Shown in pieces: positions 6,098 to 11,960 of a DNA stretch of 15,903 nt. This DNA comes from Candidatus Aenigmatarchaeota archaeon (GTDB lineage Archaea; Aenigmatarchaeota; Aenigmatarchaeia; QMZP01). How positions within the stretch are numbered: the first letter of the stretch is position 1; the number at the start of each line of letters is the position of its first letter. Under the pieces are notes generated by a model. The model was not told the DNA's origin and made no database searches. It saw nothing but the letters and a program-made list of their open reading frames with translations. The stretch is taken from NCBI GenBank assembly GCA_016202725.1, contig JACQOD010000021.1, positions 1 to 15,903 on the forward strand, given 5' to 3'. The position numbers and the translations under genes are program-made.

Positions 6098-6736
6098 ATG
6101 ACCCTGCCTGCTGCGCTGTCGCATGACGCCCCGGCCGTGCCGCAGGGGCGCCATGCCAGGGACGCCGCCCGTTGTGCGGCTTCACGCCGCCCCCGCAAGG
6201 GCCAATTCTTCCTCCTCGCATCCATCCTCCTGGCCGCGGCCTTCCTCCTGGGCGCCTCCTTCCTCCCGGGCTCCTTCCGCTCGCCTGCCACGGACCTCCC
6301 GTTCCTCTCGGAGAATCTCAAGAACGAACTGCCCGCAGCCTATAACCTCGGCCTGAACCAGTCCAGCGATGTCGCGGCCCTCCTGAACTTTTCCCGCTTC
6401 CTCAACGCCACCCTCACCGACCATGGCGTGAACTTCACCCTTCTCTGGGTGGCTGCCCGCAATGCCTCAGCAGACGCCAACGTCACGGTAGGCAGCCTCC
6501 TCGGCGGGAACGCGACCGTCAACCTGACCATCGGCTCCACCACCCGCTCCCTCCAAGTGGCTGCCAACGGCACGAACGAGACCCTCTTCACCGCGCCCGG
6601 AGCGGTTTTCAACCTCACCATCGTTGCAGGCGACCGCTCCACCACGGTGGAGTTCCTCCGGAACAAGGCCTCCCTCTACCTCTTCTTCCGCCTCCAGCGG
6701 GGCGCGGACCGCCTCCAGGACGAGCTGGCGGTCTAA
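6098..6736 (+). CDS. membrane-anchored protein rich in N-glycosylation sequons
   Basis: A 212-residue protein with a hydrophobic helix at about residues 37-55 preceded by RRPRKGQ. Lys-Gly-Gln before the helix fits the class III signal peptide cut by archaeal prepilin-type peptidases (K-G^Q). The external part carries eleven N-x-S/T sequons between about residues 85 and 170, which suggests heavy N-glycosylation. The 34 residues before KGQ are unusual for such proteins, so the true start may differ, but no better in-frame start is visible. ATG 6098 lies 4 bases after the upstream stop; a GTG at 6095 is also possible. It is cotranscribed with the pilin-like gene. The function is unknown. Confidence 0.75.
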   Translation: MTLPAALSHDAPAVPQGRHARDAARCAASRRPRKGQFFLLASILLAAAFLLGASFLPGSFRSPATDLPFLSENLKNELPAAYNLGLNQSSDVAALLNFSRFLNATLTDHGVNFTLLWVAARNASADANVTVGSLLGGNATVNLTIGSTTRSLQVAANGTNETLFTAPGAVFNLTIVAGDRSTTVEFLRNKASLYLFFRLQRGADRLQDELAV

Positions 6737-6740
6737 CGTC

Positions 6741-6762
6741 AGTGACGGAAATAATCGTCACT
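6741..6762 (+). terminator. hairpin after the pilin-like operon
   Basis: AGTGACG (6741-6747) and CGTCACT (6756-6762) form a perfect 7-bp stem with an 8-base AT-rich loop, starting five bases after the operon's final stop. It is a likely 3' processing or termination element, although no T-run follows. Confidence 0.45.
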
Positions 6763-6865
6763 TCCAGCATCAGAAGCACGCACGCAGCGCCCCCTCTTTA
6801 GAGCACCTTTATCGCTGAGAGGTGGCGATTGCGCAGTTCACGCACGTCAGCTCTTACCCATACCT

Positions 6866-6926
6866 CATATATAAATCACCTTCATTTTACCGGGAATCCC
6901 GGTAACATACACGCCATTTATATATG
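6866..6926. promoter_or_regulatory. 61-bp nested palindrome: two TATA-like arms around an operator-like core
   Basis: CATATATAAAT (6866-6876) and ATTTATATATG (6916-6926) are perfect inverted repeats. The core TTACCGGGA / TCCCGGTAA (6887-6895, 6897-6905) is also perfect, and both are centred on base 6896 with 12-base spacers. The outer arms read outward as TTTATATA, the canonical archaeal TATA box, so the site looks like a symmetric divergent promoter with an operator in the middle. Outward starts would fall near 6845 (minus) and 6947 (plus). It lies between two convergent genes, and no protein gene starts at either place. Confidence 0.7.
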
Positions 6927-7009
6927 TGCGTGCATCGTCGTCGACTACACGCAGAGCGCTCCACGATGATGTTTCGGGAGTCTGGGAAACCGAACTGGGA
7001 ATTCACCGT

Positions 7010-7351
7010 TCATGCCGCGGCAGGCTTCTTCTTCTGGAACCCCTTCTTCAGGGGCGAGAAGACCGCGTTCACGACCTTGAAGAAGAAGCTGAGCCCCATG
7101 TAGGCCATGTAGGTCGCGATCCCCAGGATCACCGACCAGAGGATGGTCTGCAGGGTGAGCGGGATGGGAATCCCCAGGAGGTTCGCCAGGATGGGGAACA
7201 GGCCGAAGGCGATCCCGGTGATGAGCATCTTGACGATGGTCTGGAAGATCCGGAAGGCCAGGTACGCCGCCACCACGATCACCCCCAGGAGCAGGAATGG
7301 ATTGAGTTCCAGCAGCCGCTCCAGCAGGGCGAGCGCAGTCTCGAGCACCAT
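7010..7351 (-). CDS. small multi-pass membrane protein, unknown function
   Basis: A 113-residue, very hydrophobic protein with three or four membrane segments (about residues 15-35, 40-60 and 66-95), then a basic tail rich in lysine (KKGFQKKKPAAA) that should lie in the cytoplasm. The leucine-rich start (MVLETALALLERLLELNP) may be an amphipathic helix. I have the impression of similar short proteins in other archaeal genomes, but know no function. It is a single gene with its own TATA box, convergent with the sequon-rich protein gene. Confidence 0.78.
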   Translation of the reverse strand: MVLETALALLERLLELNPFLLLGVIVVAAYLAFRIFQTIVKMLITGIAFGLFPILANLLGIPIPLTLQTILWSVILGIATYMAYMGLSFFFKVVNAVFSPLKKGFQKKKPAAA

Positions 7352-7372
7352 ACCCAGTCTTCGCGCCGCGCG

Positions 7373-7380
7373 TACTAATA
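7373..7380 (-). promoter_or_regulatory. TATA box for the small membrane protein
   Basis: On the minus strand TATTAGTA is centred about 25 bases before the ATG at 7351, consistent with leaderless transcription. Confidence 0.5.
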
Positions 7381-7497
7381 GGTTGCAGAGGATGAGATAC
7401 CCCCCGCGCCTGGCAGGGACGCCGCTTCCAAAGCACGTTCCCGCGACCGCGACTAATACTGGCAGTCAGCAGGCGGTCTGATCCCAGGACACCGCTT

Positions 7498-7677
7498 TTT
7501 AAAGCATGCAGCAAGAATTCCCGGCTGCAGCCGGAGGATGCATTGCTGCGTTGTGCATATTCCCCAGCGTCAATGCCCTGCCGGCAGGAGCACTGGAAGT
7601 TCAACCAAACCAACTACCCAAAGGCGCTATTCCTGGCGGGGCCCGGGGGATGAGCGCTCACCAACTCACCAATTTAA
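7498..7677 (+). repeat. dispersed repeat R2/R3, possible structured RNA, ahead of tRNA-Thr
   Basis: This fills most of a 350-base gap. Its 5' part (about 7498-7583) matches the end of the window (15813-15903) and contains a perfect palindrome CCGGCTGCAGCCGG at 7521-7534. Its 3' part (7611-7676) matches 9955-10020 at 59 of 66 bases. In that part GCGCT (7624-7628) pairs with AGCGC (7653-7657) around an inner ATTCC/GGGAT stem. Most differences between the copies fall in the hairpin loop or keep pairing by G-U. The element ends in AATTTAA, a TATA-like box about 29 bases before the tRNA. I see no protein gene in 7352-7702. Confidence 0.55.
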
Positions 7678-7702
7678 CCCCCTCGCCCCATACAGCAGCA
7701 GG

Positions 7703-7786
7703 GCCTCCGTAGCTCAGGCGGAAGAGCGACTGACTTGTAATCCGCAGGCAATCAGTAGGTCGAGGGTTCGAATCCCTCCGGGGGCT
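7703..7786 (+). tRNA. tRNA-Thr (anticodon TGT) with an 11-nt intron
   Basis: The acceptor stem GCCTCCG (7703-7709) pairs with CGGGGGC (7779-7785), followed by discriminator T (7786); no CCA is encoded. D arm: GCTC/GAGC (7712-7715, 7724-7727). Anticodon stem: ACTGA (7729-7733) with TCAGT (7752-7756). Variable loop AGGTC. T arm: GAGGG-TTCGAAT-CCCTC (7762-7778). The anticodon TGT is at 7736-7738. The anticodon stem closes only if 11 bases (7740-7750) are removed after position 37, the usual archaeal intron site. CTTG (7734-7737) pairs with CAGG (7745-7748), giving the 4-bp helix expected of a bulge-helix-bulge site. The TATA-like AATTTAA at 7671-7677 is a likely promoter. Confidence 0.92.
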
Positions 7787-7864
7787 TTCATTCCATCAGG
7801 CGTGGTGGCTGGCGAATCCCCCGCGCACCCGGCCGGGATCAGCACACGCCCTGCGCATGCTACG

Positions 7865-8812
7865 CTACCGGAGCAGCTCCTGCAGGAGGGAAGTTGCGTA
7901 GCTCCCGGACGGCAGGCTGAACTGCAGCACCAGCGGACGCGTCCCCCGCGCCTCCGCGTCCGCGGGGCGGACATACGCCGCCCTGCCCGCGCCCGCGCAG
8001 GAGAGCATGAGCGGCGTGATCTGGAAGCTGTCCGCCCGGATGCCGTCCTGCCGGGCACGCGCCCACATGTCCCTGTCCAGGGGATGCCTGGCAGGAGCGG
8101 CCCTGAAACCGGGTAGCTGGACCTCCTGGAGGAGGGGCTTCCCCCCCTTCCGGGCGTAGTCCTCCACCGCCAGGTTGAACAGCAGGGATTGGTACGCGTT
8201 GATGTAGAACTTCACCAGGTGTTTGTTTGTTTTTCCCCGGGCAAGCTGCGCAGCTTCCTCCAGCTTTCCCTGCAGGTACAATCTGCCAACATCCGCGTTC
8301 CGCTCCCCGAACCGCTGCGGGCCGAACAGGTTGGGGAATCCCTCCTGCTCCGCCTGCCGCAGGCGCTCCTTCGCCTGCCCCGGGGAGGGGATCCCATGCA
8401 GGCGGATGGTGAAGCGGTTTCCCGCGATCCTCCCCTTCTCCAGCCAGCGGTCGGTCCAGCCTACGAACCGCAGGCTGGCCTGCCGCAGCGTCACGCGCTG
8501 CAGATCCTCGGGACCCACCCCGGGAATGGTGAGGTGCTGCCGGGTGAGGGCATGCTTGTCCTTCATCCCCGCGCACCCGATCCTCGCCAGGGGGAGCTGG
8601 AGCTGGCTGGCCAGTTCGCGCAGGACCTCGTCCGTGGTCCGCTCCCGCTTCTCCAGGAGGCAGAGGGCGAACCTGCCCTCCCGCGCGCGCTCCACCGTTC
8701 CTCCCTTCCGCCGGAATGTGGAGGCAAACCCCGGCTCCAGGAGTTCGTCCACCTGGAAGTCCTCCGGCCCCTTCAGGAACCGCTTGTAACGCGTGTCTTC
8801 CCAGGCATGCAT
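7865..8812 (-). CDS. truD: tRNA pseudouridine synthase D
   Basis: A 315-residue TruD family enzyme, which converts uridine 13 of tRNAs to pseudouridine. The N-terminus has the family pattern FLKGPEDFQVDELL. The catalytic aspartate is Asp85 in GCAGMKDKHALTRQ, followed by RFVGWTDRWLEKGRIAGNRF and the NLFGPQRFGERN motif (about 161-172). The C-terminus ends with ITPLM and a VLQFSLPSGSYATSLLQELLR block. It is somewhat shorter than most archaeal members. The reading frame extends upstream to 8989, but that part is Cys/Pro-rich and unlike the family; ATG 8812 is preferred, with a T-rich box near -26. It is convergent with tRNA-Thr. Confidence 0.93.
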   Translation of the reverse strand: MHAWEDTRYKRFLKGPEDFQVDELLEPGFASTFRRKGGTVERAREGRFALCLLEKRERTTDEVLRELASQLQLPLARIGCAGMKDKHALTRQHLTIPGVGPEDLQRVTLRQASLRFVGWTDRWLEKGRIAGNRFTIRLHGIPSPGQAKERLRQAEQEGFPNLFGPQRFGERNADVGRLYLQGKLEEAAQLARGKTNKHLVKFYINAYQSLLFNLAVEDYARKGGKPLLQEVQLPGFRAAPARHPLDRDMWARARQDGIRADSFQITPLMLSCAGAGRAAYVRPADAEARGTRPLVLQFSLPSGSYATSLLQELLR

Positions 8813-8834
8813 GCTTCCGCTTGCGCGTCCGGAC

Positions 8835-8841
8835 AGAAAAA
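8835..8841 (-). promoter_or_regulatory. weak T-rich promoter box for truD
   Basis: On the minus strand TTTTTCT is centred 26 bases before the ATG at 8812. It is not a good TATA sequence but is the only AT-rich run at the right distance; pelA has a similar one. Confidence 0.35.
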
Positions 8842-8910
8842 CCCCTCCGTCGCCAGGAACCCCCCCAAGCCCCCCGACCGCGTCAGGAGAGCAGCACGCA
8901 GGTACTCGCC

Positions 8911-8990
8911 GGCAGCATGTTGTTTTCGAATCTTGCTGCCATTTCGGTTTTTGCTGCAGGAGGCCATGCATGGCATTTTCCGGCAGCATG
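8911..8990. other. palindrome-rich segment upstream of truD
   Basis: GGCAGCA (8911-8917) and TGCTGCC (8934-8940) form an inverted repeat. GCCATGCATGGC (8963-8974) is a perfect palindrome. GGCAGCATG recurs at 8982-8990. The segment lies between the 3' end of the DUF4870 gene and truD and has no gene I can support. Confidence 0.4.
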
Positions 8991-9052
8991 TCGATGTAGC
9001 CTCTCTATAGCGATTTCATGAATTCACGCGCCGTTGGTGAGAACGCACTCCC

Positions 9053-9412
9053 TTACCGCGACCACTGCTTGGCGAGCTCGCCTATGACAGGGAGTTCATA
9101 CGCTTCCCCATGGTAGGCCTTCACCATGAGCAGCAGCCACACGACCAGGACGACGATGCCATACACGGCCCAGAGCCCCCCGGCCCAGATCATAGTCCAG
9201 GGCATGAAGCCCCACCACGGCCCCATCATGAACGGCATGGAGAGCGCGGCGAGCGCGAGCCCGACGATGCCCGCGGCAATGTTGAACAGGATGCCCTGCA
9301 GGGCGTGGAAGCGGGTGAACTTGTCCCTGTGCTCGGCCACGAGCAGCACGATGATTCCGCCCAGGATCCCGAAGAAGTACGCGACCACGGCGAGCCCGGT
9401 GTGCTTGCCCAT
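9053..9412 (-). CDS. DUF4870-like membrane protein
   Basis: A 119-residue integral membrane protein with the layout of the DUF4870 group (related to Tic20-like proteins). There is a first helix from about residue 6 to 26, then a charged HRDKFTRFHALQGILF segment (28-43), which is the family hallmark, and two or three further helices (about 44-60, 70-100). No enzymatic function is known for the family. The gene is divergent from the DUF192 gene, with separate TATA boxes 32 bases apart, so the pair may be co-regulated but need not share one polymerase binding site. Confidence 0.82.
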   Translation of the reverse strand: MGKHTGLAVVAYFFGILGGIIVLLVAEHRDKFTRFHALQGILFNIAAGIVGLALAALSMPFMMGPWWGFMPWTMIWAGGLWAVYGIVVLVVWLLLMVKAYHGEAYELPVIGELAKQWSR

Positions 9413-9434
9413 ACTTCCTTTGGGGGAAGCCCCC

Positions 9435-9474
9435 TAATAAAGCGCGCCCCCGCATCGCGCGCGGCGATTAATAA
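9435..9474. promoter_or_regulatory. divergent TATA boxes for the DUF4870 and DUF192 genes
   Basis: On the minus strand TTTATTA (9435-9441) is centred 26 bases before the DUF4870 start at 9412. On the plus strand ATTAATAA (9467-9474) is centred 26-27 bases before the DUF192 start at 9497. Each gene has its own box. Confidence 0.65.
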
Positions 9475-9496
9475 GGGCGGACAGAGAACTATACCC

Positions 9497-9874
9497 ATGC
9501 CCGCCGCCGGCCGCGTCCTCAACACCGCCACGCGCAAGCCCCTCTGCGAAGCGCTCGAGGTTGCGCGCACCCCTGCCCAGCGGGCCCGCGGCCTGATGTT
9601 CCGCTCCTCCCTGCAGGGAGGGCTGCTGTTCCGCTTCCCTGCCGCGGGCAGGCATAGGTTCTGGACCGTGGGCATGCGCTTCCCCATCGACATCCTCTGG
9701 CTCGATCCTGCGGGAAGGGTCGTCCACCTCAAGGAGCATGCCCAGCCATGGCGCTTCGCCGGCGGGCCCCCTGCTCCCGCAAGCCAGGTCCTTGAGCTGC
9801 CAGCAGGACGCATTGCAAGTTCAGGCACCCGGGTCGGACATATCCTTGCGCTGCCTGTCAGTCGTAAGCTTTAA
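9497..9874 (+). CDS. DUF192 family protein
   Basis: A 125-residue protein with the full DUF192 signature: ARGLMFRSSLQGGLLFRF (residues 30-47), then HRFWTVGMRFPIDILWLDPAGRV (53-75), where related proteins have FWMKNTxIPLDILF. The family is widespread and small, forms a beta-rich single domain, and has no settled function. No signal peptide is seen, so this copy should be cytoplasmic. ATG 9497 is fixed by the TATA box 26-27 bases upstream; the frame runs open further upstream but only as an antisense shadow of the neighbour. The stop codon lies within the motif CTTTAAATGC, which begins the following repeat-like region. Confidence 0.88.
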   Translation: MPAAGRVLNTATRKPLCEALEVARTPAQRARGLMFRSSLQGGLLFRFPAAGRHRFWTVGMRFPIDILWLDPAGRVVHLKEHAQPWRFAGGPPAPASQVLELPAGRIASSGTRVGHILALPVSRKL

Positions 9875-9883
9875 ATGCGAATT

Positions 9884-9904
9884 CCACCGGTCTCGGACCG
9901 GTGG
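9884..9904 (+). terminator. perfect hairpin after the DUF192 gene
   Basis: CCACCGGT (9884-9891) and ACCGGTGG (9897-9904) form an 8-bp perfect stem with the loop CTCGG, ten bases after the stop. It occupies the place of the CCGGCTGCAGCCGG palindrome in the related element at 7498-7677, so it may be part of that element rather than a simple terminator. Confidence 0.45.
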
Positions 9905-9954
9905 TGGGCATGGGCGAAGCCCTTCCCTGACGGCGCTGCCGGGAGTCGTTTGGC

Positions 9955-10021
9955 CAACTAGCTAAAGGCGCTATTCCCGGCAGGAACCGGGGGATGAGCG
10001 CTCACCAACTCGCCAATTTAA
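9955..10021 (+). repeat. dispersed repeat R3, second copy, with conserved hairpin
   Basis: Bases 9955-10020 match 7611-7676 at 59 of 66 positions. GCGCT (9968-9972) pairs with AGCGC (9997-10001), with ATTCCCGG pairing to CCGGGGGAT inside, allowing one bulged G. The last bases, AATTTA, run into the TATA box of the second vapB. The other copy ends the same way ahead of tRNA-Thr. Confidence 0.65.
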
Positions 10022-10040
10022 AAAAGCTCATATGCATATG
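10017..10040 (+). promoter_or_regulatory. promoter and operator-like palindrome of the second vapB
   Basis: TTTAAAAAA (10017-10025) is centred about 27 bases before the ATG at 10048. Between box and start lies CATATGCATATG (10029-10040), a perfect 12-bp palindrome. The arrangement mirrors the first vapBC operon, where a palindrome also sits between TATA box and start codon, and suggests autorepression. Confidence 0.55.
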
Positions 10041-10047
10041 CATACAT

Positions 10048-10272
10048 ATGGCAAGGAATGTAGCCCTCTCTGAGAAGGCCTACAACATGCTCCGTAGGTT
10101 GAAAGGAGAAAAGGAATCCTTTTCAGATGTTGTTGTCCGCCTTTCTACCCCGTCCGGAGGGTCGCTTCTCCCCGTTGTTGGTCTCTGGAAAGACGATACC
10201 GAAGCAGAACGAATCTATCGACGCATCCTTCGGGACCGACACGCTTCAAAACCGCATTGGGTCGATGTATAA
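10048..10272 (+). CDS. vapB: VapB-type antitoxin (DUF217 / UPF0330-like)
   Basis: A 74-residue protein starting MARNVALSEKAYNMLRRLKGEKESFSDVVVRL. This matches the archaeal VapB group with a short strand, a helix, then the ESFSDVV helix. The C-terminal half is rich in charged and aromatic residues (GLWKDDTEAERIYRRILRDRH) and would bind the toxin. The stop overlaps the next gene's ATG by one base (TAATG), and the next gene is a broken PIN toxin. The ORF extends upstream to 9994 through the repeat, but the TATA box at 10017 lies within that extension, so 10048 is the likely start. The antitoxin itself looks intact. Confidence 0.8.
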   Translation: MARNVALSEKAYNMLRRLKGEKESFSDVVVRLSTPSGGSLLPVVGLWKDDTEAERIYRRILRDRHASKPHWVDV

Positions 10273-10667
10273 TGGTCGTCTTGGACAGCGATTTCCTGAT
10301 TGCCTCGTTGCGGGCTGATGCTCGCGCTGCGGCATTTCAACGCGCTCTGTAGAGTTCGGGAACCGTCTTCAGTACCACCGTCATCAACGCGTATGTGCTC
10401 CTTCTTGGAGCGCATGTTCATCATCATGCCCCTGAGAAGCTTGCCGGGGTACAGGACCTCCTCGCACACTTAACTATTCTTCCCATGACGGCTCCAGCTG
10501 CGTCATGGGCAGCGCGCATTTCCGCCGATCTCGCTCGTGCGGGAACACTCGCGGATGCGCAAGACGTCTACATAGCAGCAATTGCACTCGCCCATCACGA
10601 GGATGTGGTTACACGGAATATACGTCATTTCTCCCGCATCAATGAGGTGAAGATACGATCCTGGTAA
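10272..10667 (+). pseudogene. vapC: broken vapC toxin (in-frame TAG, lost active-site Glu)
   Basis: The frame starts MVVLDSDFLIASL, with the first PIN aspartate, and meets TAG at 10350-10352 (codon 27). The same frame continues open to TAA at 10665-10667 with the rest of a PIN domain: TTVINAYVLLLGA, then LADAQDVYIAAIA with its aspartate, and TRNIRHFSRI. There is no frameshift. In the second motif the conserved glutamate appears to be valine (GTG where GAG is expected). CAG to TAG would explain the stop. Two independent single-base lesions argue for a dead toxin. A fragment restarting near 10395 would lack the first aspartate. The gene ends 3 bases before the convergent nnrE stop. Confidence 0.82.
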
Positions 10668-10670
10668 CAT

Positions 10671-11387
10671 TCAGGAGACCTTGATCATACTCTTCTTCTC
10701 GAACAGCCGCGGGGCCGGTATCCCTGCCAGCTCGCAGGCCTGGAAGGGCACGCCCACGTCCGCTACCCAAAGGGTCCCCACCCAGGGCTTCGCCTCCCTC
10801 CTGACTAGGCCCTGCTTCGGCAGGGTGAAGGTGATCGTGGCTGCAGCCCGGATGCACGGATCAGCAGGCTGGCCGGAATCGCAGTCCAGCCCGGAGGGGC
10901 AGTCAATCGCCAGGATCTTCCGTCCGCTCGCGTTCGCAAGCCGGATCAGGTCCGCGGGCAGGCCCTGCGGCTGGCCGCGGAGGTGGTAGCCCCACAAGCC
11001 GTCGATGATCAGGCCGGCCTGCCGGAGGGCGAGCGGCCACTGCAGGGCGTCCACCCCGGTCATCCGGTTCAGGTGCAGGGCCGTGGCGGTGCCGTAGTGG
11101 CTCTTGGTCAGGGGAGCCAGGTCATCCGGGTGGAACGGCAGGATCAGGTTGACCTGCGCTCCCCAGCTGGCCAGCAGCCTGCCCGCGACCAGGGCGTCCC
11201 CGCCGTTGTGCCCCTTCCCCACCAGGATAGTGAAGGTCCGCCCCCGCACCCCCGCGAGCTCGCGCGACAATTCAGCAACCGCCCTGCCCGCATGCTCCAT
11301 GAGCTGGACCACCTCGATCCCGAAGTGCGCGCTCGCGAGCCGCTCGAGCCGCTCCATCTGCGCCACGGTGACCGCGGGGATGTCCAT
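10671..11387 (-). CDS. nnrE: NAD(P)H-hydrate epimerase (YjeF N-terminal domain)
   Basis: A 238-residue single-domain protein of the YjeF_N family, which interconverts R and S forms of hydrated NAD(P)H so that the partner dehydratase can repair them. Motifs seen: LMEHAG (29-34), where the family usually has MENAG; VGKGHNGGDALVAGR (56-70), the dinucleotide loop; DGLWGYHLRG (129-138); and AIDCPSGLDCDSG (160-172). The N-to-H and NGGDG-to-NGGDA changes are mild departures. The NnrD dehydratase domain, often fused in archaea, is not in this protein or this window. ATG 11387 is supported by a TATA box 26 bases away that is shared with the divergent gene. Confidence 0.9.
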   Translation of the reverse strand: MDIPAVTVAQMERLERLASAHFGIEVVQLMEHAGRAVAELSRELAGVRGRTFTILVGKGHNGGDALVAGRLLASWGAQVNLILPFHPDDLAPLTKSHYGTATALHLNRMTGVDALQWPLALRQAGLIIDGLWGYHLRGQPQGLPADLIRLANASGRKILAIDCPSGLDCDSGQPADPCIRAAATITFTLPKQGLVRREAKPWVGTLWVADVGVPFQACELAGIPAPRLFEKKSMIKVS

Positions 11388-11410
11388 GCCCCCCTTTGTC
11401 CTTCCAGAGC

Positions 11411-11415
11411 TTTAA
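11411..11415. promoter_or_regulatory. single TATA box shared by two divergent genes
   Basis: The 52-bp gap between the nnrE start (11387, minus) and the membrane protein start (11440, plus) holds one AT-rich stretch, TTTAA within GCTTTAAGG. It is centred 26 bases from one start and 27 from the other. The core is near-palindromic, so it can be read as a TATA box in either direction. Confidence 0.6.
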
Positions 11416-11439
11416 GGGGAAGCCAGCCCAACAATAGAC

Positions 11440-11895
11440 ATGGTTGAATCGGCCCTCTTCCACACCTCCGTCAGCCTGCTGGGCGCGGTGGTCACCATCG
11501 CCATCGTCTACGCCCTCTACCGCTCCCGGGGCGTGATGGCCTGGGGCTGGATCGCCTCCTTCCTGCCCGATGCCCCGGTCTTCGCCCTCCAGCCTCTCGG
11601 GGCAAGCTCACTGGACGGGGTCATGCTCGTCTCCCACACCCTGGGCATCCTCCTCTACCCCGTCCTCCTCTCCCTGGCCGACATCCTCCTGATCGAGGCT
11701 GGCTGGCTCAAGTATCTCACCTGGCTGCCCTACCCGAAATACCTGCACGCCTACGCGCGGATCGACCGCTGGGTCCAGCGGCTGGAGAAGTACCACGCCC
11801 TCCCCCACCCCGCGAGGCTGAAGCGGGTCTTCATGGCCGCGCTCATCGCCGCGGTCGTCCACCTGGGCCTCAACCTCGCGGTGGGCGTGCTGTAG
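11440..11895 (+). CDS. membrane protein, unknown function
   Basis: A 151-residue membrane protein. Hydrophobic helices lie at about residues 9-27, 61-85 and 130-150, with a weaker one near 34-50. Between the third and last is a polar stretch with aromatic, His and Arg residues (YPKYLHAYARIDRWVQRLEKYHALPHP, about 97-123), probably a cytoplasmic loop. I do not recognise the family. It is transcribed divergently from nnrE with a 52-bp gap and one shared TATA box, so its expression may be tied to that of nnrE. A functional link is not otherwise supported. Confidence 0.72.
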   Translation: MVESALFHTSVSLLGAVVTIAIVYALYRSRGVMAWGWIASFLPDAPVFALQPLGASSLDGVMLVSHTLGILLYPVLLSLADILLIEAGWLKYLTWLPYPKYLHAYARIDRWVQRLEKYHALPHPARLKRVFMAALIAAVVHLGLNLAVGVL

Positions 11896-11932
11896 GCGAG
11901 AGGGAGAAGAGAGTGTCGCTTCCTATTGATCC

Positions 11933-11960
11933 TCACGTGAAGGTCTCCCGGTCTCCTGCG
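11933..11960 (-). pseudogene. short duplicate of the 3' end of ogg
   Basis: On the plus strand the run from 11934 (CTCACGTGAAGGT, then CTCCCGGTCTCCT) resembles bases 12133-12160, which encode the C-terminus and stop of ogg on the minus strand. About 24 of 27 bases agree, with one base missing. A 12-base match, GAGGGCGGAGCG, also links 12049-12060 to 12793-12804, just upstream of ogg. Together they suggest the scar of an ogg duplication with internal deletion in the otherwise empty 11896-12133 interval. Confidence 0.35.

Noticed and set aside
6924..7102. Plus-strand frame of about 59 codons starting at the right arm of the nested palindrome
   Set aside because: Mostly antisense to the membrane protein gene at 7010-7351, and its ATG is within the TATA-like arm itself, so it cannot be the product of that promoter.
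7729..7756. tRNA-Thr without intron, or with a long variable arm
   Set aside because: Pairing ACTGA with TCCGC leaves two mismatches and a 16-base variable loop that does not form a stem; removing 11 bases gives five perfect pairs and a normal AGGTC variable loop.
7538..8116. Plus-strand open frame of 192 codons starting in the repeat
   Set aside because: It runs straight through tRNA-Thr and then antisense to truD. Its start is shared with the repeat at 15856, but the six differences over 48 bases do not favour silent positions.
10350..10352. TAG in vapC read as pyrrolysine or suppressed
   Set aside because: The loss of the active-site glutamate downstream points to decay, and nothing in the window suggests a pyrrolysine system.
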